Counted from the stretch's first letter, positions 1 to 8,192 are shown. The stretch: DNA of 64,000 nt from Lichenicola sp964247755 (GCA_964247755.1 CAXTVX010000001.1:500774-564773); one strand, 5' to 3'. The notes: a model not told the origin generated them from the letters alone. A program made the numbers and translations.

Positions 1-284
1 ATGCGGCCGGAGAACAGGTCCGGCGAGAACGGCAGCGAGAACCGGGAGAACCCGTAGGACGGCTTGGACACGAACAGGTAGTCGCCGACCAGCAGGGTCG
101 GGATCATCGAGCCGCTGGGGATGTTGAACGGCTCGAACGCGACCGTCCGCACCACGGCCGCGATCAGCAACGCATAGACGATCGTCCGCACGGTCTCGCC
201 GAGCCCGGAGCGGCCAGCCTCGACACCACCGGCCTTGACGCCGACGGCCGGATGCACGGGAGGGGTGGTCTTGAACAGGCTCAT
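1..284 (-). CDS. lepB: Signal peptidase I, N-terminal part (cut by window edge)
   Basis: This is the first ~94 residues of leader peptidase I, the membrane serine protease that removes signal peptides from Sec- and Tat-exported proteins. After a short cytoplasmic N-terminus there is one membrane segment (about residues 33-50) followed by FNIPSGSMIPTLLVGDYLFV, the family's box B; S59 before Met is the expected nucleophile. The catalytic Lys region lies beyond the window edge. The gene is the last one visible in a minus-strand run rpoZ-rsh-acpS-lepB, an order that in alphaproteobacteria usually continues into rnc and era. ATG at 284 fits the family's start. The identification rests on the box B motif and context and is firm despite the truncation. 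Confidence 0.95.
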   Translation of the reverse strand, partial: MSLFKTTPPVHPAVGVKAGGVEAGRSGLGETVRTIVYALLIAAVVRTVAFEPFNIPSGSMIPTLLVGDYLFVSKPSYGFSRFSLPFSPDLFSGR

Positions 285-373
285 GGCGGCTGCATGCGTC
301 CGGGTGGAGGCCGTTTCCGAGCCGGACGGCCGGTCCGGAAGTGGCGGGATGAAGCCGACGCGGCCTGGCCGTG

Positions 374-796
374 TCAAGCAAATGGCGGATCCGTGACCGC
401 CTGGATCATCACCTCGGCAAAGGCGTAGGGCGGCTCGTCGGTCATGCTCAGGAGCAGGAGCGGCCGGTGGCCGGGCGGCATCAATTGTTCAAGCCGGCGC
501 AGGGCGCCGCCGGTCAGGTGCAGGGTCGGCTGTCCGGAGGGGAGGTTCACCACCCCCATGTCGCTGTGGAACACACCCTGGCTGAAGCCGGTGCCGAGCG
601 CCTTGGCGCAGGCTTCCTTGGCGGCCCAGCGCTTGGCGTAGGTCGCGGCGTGCAGCGCTTCGGTGCGCCGTTCCGCCCGGGCCCGCTCGGCGTCGGTGAA
701 GCAGCGGCGGAGGAAGCGCTGCCCGTGCCGCGCGATCGCCTGCTCGATCCGCCGGATGTCGCACAGGTCCGAACCGAGGCCGATCACCACGCCCAC
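374..796 (-). CDS. acpS: Holo-[acyl-carrier-protein] synthase
   Basis: This 140-residue protein transfers 4'-phosphopantetheine from coenzyme A to apo-acyl carrier protein, activating it for fatty acid synthesis. The N-terminus reads MGVVIGLGSDLCDIRRIEQA with the metal-binding Asp at residue 10, and the second signature RWAAKEACAKALGTGF carries the metal-binding Glu at residue 61. Length and domain layout match a bacterial AcpS. It starts five bases after the stop of rsh, so it is probably translated from the same messenger, and lepB follows about 90 bases further on. Nothing about it looks unusual. Confidence 0.95.
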   Translation of the reverse strand: MGVVIGLGSDLCDIRRIEQAIARHGQRFLRRCFTDAERARAERRTEALHAATYAKRWAAKEACAKALGTGFSQGVFHSDMGVVNLPSGQPTLHLTGGALRRLEQLMPPGHRPLLLLSMTDEPPYAFAEVMIQAVTDPPFA

Positions 797-801
797 GTCC
801 C

Positions 802-3111
802 TCAGGCCTTGGCGCGCTCGACCTGGGTGATTCCTCCTGCGGAGCGCAGGCCGGCGATCACCGAGGACAGGTGGCGCAGGTCGCGCACCTCGACGTCCAC
901 CAGGATCTCCATGAAGTCGAGCTGGCGGTTCACGATCTTGAGGTTGACCACGCTCCCGTCCTGCCTGGACACCGCGTTGGTCACCCCCGCCAGCACCGAC
1001 GGCTCGTTGGCGGCGATCACGCTGATCCGGCCAACGTGGGTGTCCGCCGCCTGGCCGCGTCCGACCCCGTCATAGTCCCAGTCGATGTCGAGGAAGCGCT
1101 CCGGGGTGGCGGCGAAGCTTTCCAGGGTCTGGCAGCCGGCGGTGTGCACGGTGATGCCCTTGCCATTGGCGACGATGCCGACGATCCGGTCGCCGGGCAG
1201 CGGGTGGCAGCAGCCGGCGAAGTGCTTGGCGACGCCCGAGCCGAGCCCGACCAGGGACAGGCCCCCGCTTCCGCCCCCGCTGGCCCGTTCGGCGCGCAGG
1301 CTGCCGCGGCCGGGCAGGCTCGGCACCATGCGCGGGCCGCGGGCGGCGCGGCGCAGCTCGGGGTAGGTCGCCTGCACCACCTCCTTGGGGCCGAGGTTGC
1401 CGTTGCCGACCGCGACGTAGAGGTCGGTCAGGCTGTTGCACTTCAGCCCCTTGAGCGCTCCCTCCAGCACCTTCTCCGAGCCGTCGACCCCTTCCTGCCG
1501 GAACGCCTTGGCGAGTGCCGCGCGGCCGGCGTCGAGATGGGTCTCGCGCGCCTGGGCGGCGACGTGGCGGCGGATCCGGGCGCGCGCCTTGCCGGTGACG
1601 ACGAAGCGTTCCCAGGCCGGCGACGGGGTGCCGCCGCGGGCGGTCATGATCTCGACCTGGTCGCCGTTCTGCAGCTCGTGGCGCAGCGGCATCAGGCGGC
1701 CGTTGACCTTGGCGCCGACGCAGCTGTCGCCGATCTGGCTGTGCACGGCGTAGGCGAAGTCGACCGGGGTGGCGCCGCGCGGCAGCGGGATCAGCTGCCC
1801 CTTCGGGCTGAAGCAGAACACCTGGTCCTGGTACAGCTCGAGCTTGGTGTTCTCGAGGAACTCGTCCGGGGCGGCGGAACTCTCCAGGATCTCCAGCAGG
1901 TCCTGCACCCAGCGCGGCCGCCTCGCCGGCGCAATGCCGCCGTCGCCCAGGCCCTTGTAGGACCAGTGCGCGGCGACACCGTTCTCGGCCACGTCGTGCA
2001 TCTCCGGGGTGCGTATCTGCACCTCGATCTTCTGGTTGCGGGGCGAGCGCAAGGTCACGCCGGTGTGCAGGCTCTGGTAGCCGTTGGCCTTTGGCGTGGA
2101 GATGTAGTCCTTGAACCGGCCGGTGATGGTCGGATAGGCGCCGTGCACCGCGCCCAGCGCCACGTAGCAGGTCTCGCGGGTCGGTACCATGACGCGGAAC
2201 GCCATGATGTCGGACAGCTGCTCGAAGGCGACGTTGCGCTTCTGCATCTTTTCCCAGATGGAGAAGGGCGATTTCTCGCGTCCGGTGACCTCCGCCTGCG
2301 GCACGCCGGCGTCGGCGCATAGCCGGGCGAGCTCGCGCCGCACTTCCTCGATCACGTCGGCGCCCTGCCCGCGCAGGTAGTTCAGCCGGGCGCGGATGGT
2401 GGCGTTGTGCTCCGGCTCCAGCTCGGCGAAGGACAGGTCCTGCAGCTCGGTCTTGACCTTGTCCATGCCGATGCGCCCGGCCAGCGGCGCATAGATGTCC
2501 ATGGTCTCCGACGCGATGCGCTGCCGACGGTGCTCTTCCCGGACGCAGTTCAGGGTGCGCATGTTGTGCAGCCGGTCCGCCAGCTTGACCACCAGCACAC
2601 GTATGTCCCGGCTCATCGCCAGCACCAGCTTGCGGAAGTTCTCCGCCTGCTTGGTGCGGTCCGACTGCAGCTCCAGCCGGGTCAGCTTGGTCACGCCGTC
2701 CACCAGGGCGGCGACGGTCGGGCCGAACTGCACCTCGAGCTGCGGCAGCTTCAGCCCGGTGTCCTCCACCGTGTCGTGCAGCAGCCCGGTGCAGATGCTG
2801 GCGACGTCGAGGCGGAAACCGGCCAGCATGCCGGCGACGGCGAGCGGATGGACGATGTAGGGCTCGCCGTTGTCGCGCCGCTGACCCTCGTGGGCCTGGC
2901 AGGCGACGGCGAAGGCACGTTCGATTGCGACGGTGTCGGCACCCGGGTCGTAGGAGCGAACCCGCCGAACCAGTCCGGCGCAAGTGATCGCCCGGTCGGC
3001 AGCCACCTCGGACGCAGGTGCCGACCCTCGCACCACGACCGGCCCGTCCGGCGCCAGGACAGCCGCCCGTCGGCCTGGAGCGCCGATCCTGTCGTCAGCT
3101 CCAGGCCACAT
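802..3111 (-). CDS. rsh: Bifunctional (p)ppGpp synthase/hydrolase (RelA/SpoT homologue)
   Basis: This 769-residue protein makes and degrades the alarmone (p)ppGpp in the stringent response. An HD hydrolase domain has its histidines near residues 74 and 88 and the HD pair in LLHDTVEDTG at 112-113, so the hydrolase should be active. The synthetase domain follows (REKSPFSIWEKMQKRN, then GRFKDYISTPKANGYQSLHT), then a TGS domain near residues 430-490 and a C-terminal ACT domain. As in most alphaproteobacteria, it is probably the only long Rsh. The first ~45 residues precede the usual family start (AGLVRRVRSYDPGAD), so an internal GTG start is possible; I kept the ATG at 3111, which lies 10 bases after the rpoZ stop. 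Confidence 0.95.
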   Translation of the reverse strand: MWPGADDRIGAPGRRAAVLAPDGPVVVRGSAPASEVAADRAITCAGLVRRVRSYDPGADTVAIERAFAVACQAHEGQRRDNGEPYIVHPLAVAGMLAGFRLDVASICTGLLHDTVEDTGLKLPQLEVQFGPTVAALVDGVTKLTRLELQSDRTKQAENFRKLVLAMSRDIRVLVVKLADRLHNMRTLNCVREEHRRQRIASETMDIYAPLAGRIGMDKVKTELQDLSFAELEPEHNATIRARLNYLRGQGADVIEEVRRELARLCADAGVPQAEVTGREKSPFSIWEKMQKRNVAFEQLSDIMAFRVMVPTRETCYVALGAVHGAYPTITGRFKDYISTPKANGYQSLHTGVTLRSPRNQKIEVQIRTPEMHDVAENGVAAHWSYKGLGDGGIAPARRPRWVQDLLEILESSAAPDEFLENTKLELYQDQVFCFSPKGQLIPLPRGATPVDFAYAVHSQIGDSCVGAKVNGRLMPLRHELQNGDQVEIMTARGGTPSPAWERFVVTGKARARIRRHVAAQARETHLDAGRAALAKAFRQEGVDGSEKVLEGALKGLKCNSLTDLYVAVGNGNLGPKEVVQATYPELRRAARGPRMVPSLPGRGSLRAERASGGGSGGLSLVGLGSGVAKHFAGCCHPLPGDRIVGIVANGKGITVHTAGCQTLESFAATPERFLDIDWDYDGVGRGQAADTHVGRISVIAANEPSVLAGVTNAVSRQDGSVVNLKIVNRQLDFMEILVDVEVRDLRHLSSVIAGLRSAGGITQVERAKA

Positions 3112-3121
3112 AAACCGTTCC

Positions 3122-3520
3122 CTACCGGCGCGTGCGGCCGCCGAGTTCGGCCTCGATGGCGGCCTCGAGCTCCTCCGGCGATAGCTCGGTGCCCATAGCG
3201 CCCGCTTCCTCCTCGGCGGACACGTCCTGCAGCCCGAAGATGTTCTGGTCGGTCGGGATCAGGTCCAGCACCTCCTCGTCGGCCGGCTCCGGCTCCGGTG
3301 CACGGGCCAGCGACTTGATCAGGTCGCCATGCAGGCGGTCGAGGTCGACGGTCTCGTCCGCGATCTCGCGCAGCGCCACCACCGGGTTCTTGTCGTTGTC
3401 GCGGTCGACCGTCAGCTCCTCGCCGCGGCTCAGGTTGCGCGCCCGCTGCGCCGCGAGCAGGACCAGCTCGAAGCGGTTGGGGATGCGTTCAACGCAGTCT
3501 TCGACGGTGACGCGCGCCAT
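3122..3520 (-). CDS. rpoZ: RNA polymerase omega subunit
   Basis: Omega is the small RNA polymerase subunit that helps fold and assemble beta-prime and forms part of a ppGpp site. The N-terminus MARVTVEDCVERIPNRFELV and the following LLAAQRARNLSRG and NPVVALREIAD are the family signature. At 132 residues it is longer than E. coli omega because of an acidic C-terminal tail, which is common in alphaproteobacteria. A good ribosome site (CGGAGG) lies about nine bases before the ATG. It is the first gene of the rpoZ-rsh-acpS-lepB unit; a candidate promoter is annotated just upstream. Confidence 0.95.
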   Translation of the reverse strand: MARVTVEDCVERIPNRFELVLLAAQRARNLSRGEELTVDRDNDKNPVVALREIADETVDLDRLHGDLIKSLARAPEPEPADEEVLDLIPTDQNIFGLQDVSAEEEAGAMGTELSPEELEAAIEAELGGRTRR

Positions 3521-3556
3521 GCGGCCAGCCTCCGTATCATCAATGAGGGATCGCTC

Positions 3557-3585
3557 TATATAGGAGGAGCCATGCCGCCCGGCAA
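3557..3585 (-). promoter_or_regulatory. Candidate rpoZ promoter
   Basis: Read on the minus strand, TTGCCG (3585-3580) and TATATA (3562-3557) are separated by exactly 17 bases and lie about 40-65 bases before the rpoZ start. This resembles a sigma-70 promoter. The -35 hexamer sits in the loop and second arm of the hairpin annotated at 3570-3604, so promoter and terminator seem to overlap. The call rests only on the sequence match. Confidence 0.4.
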
Positions 3586-3604
3586 GGCGCGCCGGGCGGC
3601 ATGG
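3570..3604 (-). terminator. Perfect 14-bp hairpin after the urcA-like gene
   Basis: CCATGCCGCCCGGC at 3570-3583 is the exact reverse complement of 3591-3604, with a seven-base loop. It lies 49 bases after the stop of the UrcA-family gene on the minus strand, so it is well placed to end that transcript before rpoZ. No U-tract follows, which makes it an atypical intrinsic terminator. Because the stem is perfect it could form on either strand. Confidence 0.5.
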
Positions 3605-3652
3605 TGCGGCTCCGACCGGATCACCGGTGCCCAGGGCCGCTCCGTGTTCCGT

Positions 3653-4018
3653 TCATCGGGGTGGCCGGGCGGCGTCGGCGACGAGGACGGAGCTCTTGCC
3701 GGCCCGCGCGATCAGCACCCGCATCTGACGCGAGGCATCGGCCACCGCGAAGTCGTGGCACTCCTTGAACAGGGCGCGGTCCTCGCTGGAGACCCGGTTG
3801 CTCTCGTCGCAAACCTCCCGGGCGGCACGTTCGACCCGGCTCATCATCTCGGCCTGGCCGGACGCCGAGGCGAGATTGATGCCCTTCGTCGGCAGGACGA
3901 TCGTGTCGTCCTGATCGTCGTCCTGGGCACGCGCCGGCACGGCGACCAGGGCAGCTGAAAAGAGGCCAAGGCAGAACAGGGAGACTGCCGCAGCCGACGG
4001 AACGCGATGAGTGGACAT
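3653..4018 (-). CDS. UrcA-family secreted protein
   Basis: This 121-residue protein begins with a signal peptide (MSTHRVPSAAAVSLFCLGLF, hydrophobic core, then cleavage expected near AVPARA-QD). The mature part shows the UrcA pattern: a hydrophobic strand, ASGQAEMMSRVERAAREVC, a second cysteine in FKECHDFAVADA, and an alanine-rich helix. The two cysteines probably form a disulphide in the periplasm. The molecular function of UrcA proteins is not known. It is transcribed away from the CadC-like regulator at 4263, sharing a 244-base upstream region with an inverted repeat, which suggests regulation by that neighbour, though this is inference. Confidence 0.75.
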   Translation of the reverse strand: MSTHRVPSAAAVSLFCLGLFSAALVAVPARAQDDDQDDTIVLPTKGINLASASGQAEMMSRVERAAREVCDESNRVSSEDRALFKECHDFAVADASRQMRVLIARAGKSSVLVADAARPPR

Positions 4019-4090
4019 GGGAACTTCCTTCTTCTGGGTCGAATGACCGCAGTTTGGGTAGCGCCCCGGCCGCTTCCGACTGAACTCAAT

Positions 4091-4129
4091 TGCGGCTAAT
4101 CCGCGCTAAAACATCTAAATTTAGCCGCA
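4091..4129. promoter_or_regulatory. Inverted repeat in the divergent region between the urcA-like gene and the regulator
   Basis: TGCGGCTAA (4091-4099) is the exact reverse complement of TTAGCCGCA (4121-4129), with 21 bases between. A 10-base palindrome CTAAATTTAG (4115-4124) overlaps the right arm. The region is AT-richer than its surroundings and lies between two divergent genes, one of which encodes a winged-helix regulator. An operator is plausible; a hairpin in the urcA leader is the alternative. Confidence 0.4.
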
Positions 4130-4208
4130 TGCGTCAAGCGGTCGTCAAAATGAATGCTAATCAGGTAATTGCTTACATCCTGTTTCACCGGACAAAGACT
4201 CTTGTGGC

Positions 4209-4237
4209 TTGACTGACCGGACGGGTCTAGAAATACG
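4209..4237 (+). promoter_or_regulatory. Weak candidate promoter for the CadC-like regulator
   Basis: TTGACT (4209-4214) is followed after 17 bases by AATACG (4232-4237), ending 25 bases before the ATG at 4263. The -35 match is good but the -10 match is poor, so the site is tentative. Confidence 0.25.
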
Positions 4238-4262
4238 TTGCTGACCGACGTGGACCGCACAC

Positions 4263-5900
4263 ATGCGCGCCTGTCCGGAGACTTTCGAGTTCGGTCCGTT
4301 CAGGCTCCAGCCCGAACGACGCCTGCTCGTTGCGCACGAGTTGCCGATCGCGTTGACCTCCCGCGCCTATGACATCCTGGTGTTTCTGGTCGAGAACAGG
4401 GATAGGGTCGTGGCGCGCGAGGAAATTGTCGCGCATGTCTGGCGTGGCGTCAGGGTCGGCGACAACAACCTGGCCGTGCAGATGTCAGCGTTGCGGCACG
4501 TGCTTGCAACGCACGCCGACCCAACCGGCCTGATCGCGAACGTTCCCGGCCGAGGCTACCGGTTTATCGGCGAGGTCGTGGAAACTGACACGGCGTCCGG
4601 CGCAGCGATCGCCGTGCCTGACGTCGCGGCGATCGCGTCGGTCTCCGGCATCGCGAAACTGCGGTTCCTGACACCCGCCTGGGTGCTTGTGCTGGGCCTG
4701 ACAAGCGTGGTGACGGGCATGATAGGGATCTCCGCAATGCAGAGGCCGGGCAACATGACGGACCAGCGACTGAGCATGATTGTCGAGCAGTTCACGGGAG
4801 ATACGGGCAACACGGTCGCCATCGATCTAGCACGATGCTACACCGATGCCGTACTTAGCCGCTTCAAGGTGTTCGAGGACCTTGTGCTCATTCCGCAGCA
4901 GGGCGCGCTGCCCGGCGGAGTGACGGCGCATTACCGCCTTCGCGGCTCGATCCACCTGGAGAAAGGGGAAGCGAAAGTCGTCGTGGGCGTGATCGAGATG
5001 CCGTCGAACGTCGAGATCGGCGACGGCACGGTATCCGAGTCGATCGATGCCTCCTTCGCGCAACGAGGCGCCGCCGCGCTGGACCTGTTATTGCAAATCA
5101 GGCCGGTCATCTTTGCTTATGAACGCAAACGACGTCAGAGCCCGGCGCATGATGCGATCGATCTGTACGTCGATGCCCAGAACGACAAGAACGAGGCCGA
5201 TACCCCGCAGGCCCTGCGGGATGTCATACTGACGACGACACGGGCCGTGGCGAAGGATCCAAGCTACAGGCCGGCACGGGTGCTGCTGTCCTTCCTGCTG
5301 ACCAAGAGCATGCTCTGGAGCAGCGCCACGAAAGGCTATGCCCAGGGAGAGGAAGCGTTGCAGCTGATCGACGGCGCGCTACTGGTTCGAAAAAAGAACC
5401 CCATCTATCTCAACGATCGCGCCTACACGCTGGCGGCCCTCGGCCGCCTCGACGACGCACGCGCGGCTGCCCGACGCGGACTGGAACTTGAACCCCAGTA
5501 CGACAAGCTGCGACAGATTTTCGGCGAGATCATGATGCAGCTAGGCGACCTCGACCAGGCAAGACTGTACATCACCGACAGGGACGACCCCACCGACGAC
5601 AGGCAGGCGTTCATGTCGTTCGCGGAAGGAGACTACAAGGGCGCCCTCGATCAGGCCAGGGCAGTGATCCAGCGGAACCCGAGAACCTGGGACCTTGGGT
5701 TCACCATGCTCCTCGAAGCCGCGTCACTATCGCTTCTTGGAGAGCTGGACAACGCACGCAAGGTGTCAAAGGACGCGATCAGCCTTCTTCCTACGGACCT
5801 TCGCAGGATCGGCGATCAAAGGCAGAGCTTCTTTGTCCTGGATGACAGGGCGTGGCTGGAGTTCAGGAAGGGACTGGCGATGTCTGGAATGGCGAGCTGA
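4263..5900 (+). CDS. Membrane-anchored winged-helix transcriptional regulator (CadC-like) with TPR-like C-terminus
   Basis: This 545-residue protein has an OmpR/PhoB-type winged-helix DNA-binding domain at residues 8-106 (FEFGPFRLQPERRLL, SRAYDILVFLVENRDRVV, NVPGRGYRFIGEV). One membrane segment follows at about 136-158. The remaining ~385 residues are predicted outside the membrane and look helical with TPR-like stretches (for example AYTLAALGRLDDARAAARRG near residue 400). This is the architecture of CadC/ToxR-type one-component regulators that sense signals directly and bind DNA from the membrane. No receiver domain is present. The inducing signal cannot be read. It faces the UrcA-family gene and is followed 17 bases later by a tiny membrane protein, both possible targets or partners. 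Confidence 0.8.
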   Translation: MRACPETFEFGPFRLQPERRLLVAHELPIALTSRAYDILVFLVENRDRVVAREEIVAHVWRGVRVGDNNLAVQMSALRHVLATHADPTGLIANVPGRGYRFIGEVVETDTASGAAIAVPDVAAIASVSGIAKLRFLTPAWVLVLGLTSVVTGMIGISAMQRPGNMTDQRLSMIVEQFTGDTGNTVAIDLARCYTDAVLSRFKVFEDLVLIPQQGALPGGVTAHYRLRGSIHLEKGEAKVVVGVIEMPSNVEIGDGTVSESIDASFAQRGAAALDLLLQIRPVIFAYERKRRQSPAHDAIDLYVDAQNDKNEADTPQALRDVILTTTRAVAKDPSYRPARVLLSFLLTKSMLWSSATKGYAQGEEALQLIDGALLVRKKNPIYLNDRAYTLAALGRLDDARAAARRGLELEPQYDKLRQIFGEIMMQLGDLDQARLYITDRDDPTDDRQAFMSFAEGDYKGALDQARAVIQRNPRTWDLGFTMLLEAASLSLLGELDNARKVSKDAISLLPTDLRRIGDQRQSFFVLDDRAWLEFRKGLAMSGMAS

Positions 5901-5917
5901 AAAGTGGAGGAAACATC

Positions 5918-6052
5918 ATGCGTGAGATCATCGGGCTCGCGTTGATAGGTATCGGTATAGTCCTGGTACTTCCGTGGGCCAGACGACGGTTCGGGTCTTC
6001 GCGGAACCCCTTCTCGCCGATAATCCATCATCACGTGGACCCGGGAACCTAG
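5918..6052 (+). CDS. 44-residue single-pass membrane protein
   Basis: This very short gene starts with MREIIGLALIGIGIVLVLPW, one strong membrane segment, followed by an arginine-rich patch (ARRRFGSSR) and a histidine triplet near the end. A good ribosome site (GTGGAGG) precedes the ATG at a suitable distance, and the gene starts 17 bases after the stop of the CadC-like regulator, so the two are probably co-transcribed. I do not recognise a family. The positive residues after the helix suggest the C-terminus stays in the cytoplasm. It may act with the membrane regulator, but that is conjecture. Confidence 0.55.
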   Translation: MREIIGLALIGIGIVLVLPWARRRFGSSRNPFSPIIHHHVDPGT

Positions 6053-6071
6053 ACGTCGAACAGGTCGACGT
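6053..6071 (+). terminator. Short hairpin immediately after the small membrane protein
   Basis: ACGTCGA (6053-6059) and TCGACGT (6065-6071) form a 7-bp stem with a 5-base loop starting at the base after the stop codon. No T-run follows. It may mark the end of the regulator transcript. Confidence 0.25.
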
Positions 6072-6218
6072 GCTCGGCTGGTGACGGTGCCGCCTCATCC
6101 TGCGATGTCACGGACGCGCCTGCTTCTTTCGCAGCATGGACCACGAGCCGGCCTTGTCCGGGCGTGCCATCTGGCATGATGGCAGCACGCGCGCAGGCGG
6201 GGGCTGCAGGCAAAACGG

Positions 6219-6746
6219 TTAGAGTAGGCCGGGCAGTTCGGGCGGCGGATGGCCCAGCAGGAGACGATCTCGCAGGGCCACAGCCGTAAGCCCGTAAACT
6301 GGATGCAGCCAAGCCGGCGCGACATCGTGAAGCGGCAGCAACACAAAAAGGCGGATCATCGCCCTGGGATGCGGCAGTATCGGGTCGGGTGCCTCGCGGA
6401 TCCGCAACCCCTTTTCCCCCATGGCGACGATGTCCAGATCCAGCGTGCGGGCGGCGTTGGCGGCGCCGCGTCGGCGACCGTGGGCCTGCTCGATCCGCTG
6501 CAACGATGCCAGCAGTGCTGCCGGGTCCGGCTCGTCCAGGCCGGGAAGCGCCTCCAGCCGCACCATCCCGTTCACGTAGTCCGGCTGGTCCGAGCGCGGC
6601 ACCGGCGCCGAGCTGTACCAGCGCGAGACGGCGGTGACCGTCAGGCCGGGCAGGCGTCGCAGCGCCTCGACCGCGGCAAGGCAAGATTGATAGGGTGTGC
6701 AACCCTCCGCACCCGGAAGGTTGGCGCCGACCGCCACCAGGATCAT
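6219..6746 (-). CDS. folK: 2-amino-4-hydroxy-6-hydroxymethyldihydropteridine pyrophosphokinase
   Basis: HPPK uses ATP to pyrophosphorylate 6-hydroxymethyl-dihydropterin, a step of folate synthesis before dihydropteroate synthase. The 175-residue product begins MILVAVGANLPG and shows the family signature RTLDLDIVAMG, then LPHPRAMIRLFVLLPL, which bind pterin, magnesium and ATP. The ATG at 6746 gives a start typical for the family; the open frame continues upstream but without similarity. It faces the NYN-domain gene 78 bases away. The other folate genes are not in this window. Confidence 0.95.
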   Translation of the reverse strand: MILVAVGANLPGAEGCTPYQSCLAAVEALRRLPGLTVTAVSRWYSSAPVPRSDQPDYVNGMVRLEALPGLDEPDPAALLASLQRIEQAHGRRRGAANAARTLDLDIVAMGEKGLRIREAPDPILPHPRAMIRLFVLLPLHDVAPAWLHPVYGLTAVALRDRLLLGHPPPELPGLL

Positions 6747-6824
6747 TGTTGGGGCCGCGAACGGAGGGAAGACGGCGCGTCCAAGCGCCGCGTCCCGGGG
6801 ACACACGACCAGGAGCACCGCATC

Positions 6825-7427
6825 ATGATCTTCCGGCAGGACGAACGGGTCTGTCTCTTCATAGACGGGGCGAACCTCTACTCGGCATCGCGCAACCTCG
6901 GCTTCGACGTCGACTACCGCAACCTGCTCGGGTACTTCCGGGCCCGATGCAACGTGATCCGCGCCTATTACTATTCCGCCGTGCTCGACAGCGAGGAATA
7001 CTCCCCGCTCAAGCCGCTGACCGACTGGCTGGCCTATAACGGCTACACCCTGGTGACCAAGGCGGCGCGCGAGTTCACCGACGCCAACGGGCGCCGCCGG
7101 ATCAAGGGCAACATGGACATCGAGCTGGCGATCGACATGCTGGAGTTGGCGCCGCGCATGGACCACGCGGTGCTGTTCAGCGGCGATGCCGACTTCCGTC
7201 GCCTGGTGGAGGCGGTGCAGCGGCAGGGGGTCCGGGTGTCGGTGGTGTCGTCGCTGCGCACCACGCCGGTCATGGTCGGCGACGAGCTGCGACGGCAGGC
7301 CGACCAGTTCCTGGAGCTGGCCGAGATCGCGCCGGAGTTCACCCGCCGCCAGACCGAGCCGCGGCATCGCCAGGCTCCCCGCACGGTGCCGGCGGAAGCG
7401 GTGGGCGAGCCGGACGAGGTGCTCTGA
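6825..7427 (+). CDS. NYN-domain (LabA/DUF88) protein, probable ribonuclease
   Basis: This 200-residue protein belongs to the NYN group of PIN-like nucleases. The start MIFRQDERVCLFIDGANLYS carries the conserved Asp (residue 14) and Asn (17), and later acidic residues appear in NMDIELAIDM and VLFSGDADFRRLV, which together make the metal site of the fold. The C-terminal ~35 residues are charged and probably disordered. Proteins of this type, close to LabA, sit beside folK, rpoZ or smpB in many alphaproteobacteria, but their RNA target is not established. The ATG at 6825 is chosen because homology begins there; the open frame runs further upstream over folK. Confidence 0.85.
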   Translation: MIFRQDERVCLFIDGANLYSASRNLGFDVDYRNLLGYFRARCNVIRAYYYSAVLDSEEYSPLKPLTDWLAYNGYTLVTKAAREFTDANGRRRIKGNMDIELAIDMLELAPRMDHAVLFSGDADFRRLVEAVQRQGVRVSVVSSLRTTPVMVGDELRRQADQFLELAEIAPEFTRRQTEPRHRQAPRTVPAEAVGEPDEVL

Positions 7428-7505
7428 CCGCCTGACCGATCCACCGGCGCTGGACCCGGCGCGTTTCGGCTGCCAGGAAGGCCCCGGCGGGAACGGAGCG
7501 GGCGC

Positions 7506-8192
7506 ATGGCGGCGGGAACGGGCGTGGCTGCGGCGCCGGATGCGGCAGAACCGCCACGCGATTGCCCGCTCTGCCCGCGCCTTGCCGACTACCGTGCCGC
7601 CAACCGCGCCGCGCATCCGGACTGGTGGAACGGGCCGGTGCCGAGCTGGGGCGACCGTGGCGCCCGGCTGCTGGTGGTCGGGCTGGCGCCGGGGGTGCGT
7701 GGCGCCAACCGCACCGGCCGGCCGTTCACCGGCGACTACGCGGGCGTGCTGCTCTACGAGACATTGATCCGGTTCGGCTTCGCCGAGGGCAGCTATGCCG
7801 CCGATCCCGCGGACGGGCTATCGCTGCCGCATGCGCGGATCGTCAACGCGGTGCGCTGCGTACCGCCGGGCAACCTGCCGCTGCCGGCGGAGGTGCGCAC
7901 CTGCAACGGCTTCCTCCGGGCGGAGCTCGACGCGATGACCGCCAAGAGCGCGGTGCTGGCGCTGGGGGTGGTGGCGCACAACGCGGTGCTTCGGGCGCTC
8001 GGCCTGCCGGCCTCGCGCCAGCCGTTCAGGCATGGCCAGGTGCTGACCCTGGCGGACGGGCTGCTGCTTGCCGACAGCTATCACGTGTCGCGCTACAACA
8101 CGAACACGCGGCTGCTGACGACGGTAATGTTCGAGGCCGTGGTGGGCGACCTGCGCGACCGCCTTCAACGTGGGACGACCACAAGCCCGTGA
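7506..8192 (+). CDS. Uracil-DNA glycosylase, family 5 (UDGb type)
   Basis: This 228-residue enzyme should remove uracil and possibly hypoxanthine from DNA in base excision repair. Four cysteines (C20, C23, C118, C133) fit the ligands of a [4Fe-4S] cluster. Motif 1 reads GLAPGVRGANRTGRPFTG (59-76), without the catalytic Asp of family-1 enzymes, as expected for family 5. Motif 2 is SYHVSRYNTNTRLLT near the C-terminus. Together these separate it from family 4. It follows the NYN gene by 78 bases on the same strand. A GTG or later start is possible because the first ~18 residues are not conserved. Confidence 0.9.
   Translation: MAAGTGVAAAPDAAEPPRDCPLCPRLADYRAANRAAHPDWWNGPVPSWGDRGARLLVVGLAPGVRGANRTGRPFTGDYAGVLLYETLIRFGFAEGSYAADPADGLSLPHARIVNAVRCVPPGNLPLPAEVRTCNGFLRAELDAMTAKSAVLALGVVAHNAVLRALGLPASRQPFRHGQVLTLADGLLLADSYHVSRYNTNTRLLTTVMFEAVVGDLRDRLQRGTTTSP

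Noticed and set aside
871..2322. 483-codon open frame opposite rsh
   Set aside because: Antisense shadow; rsh is certain on the minus strand.
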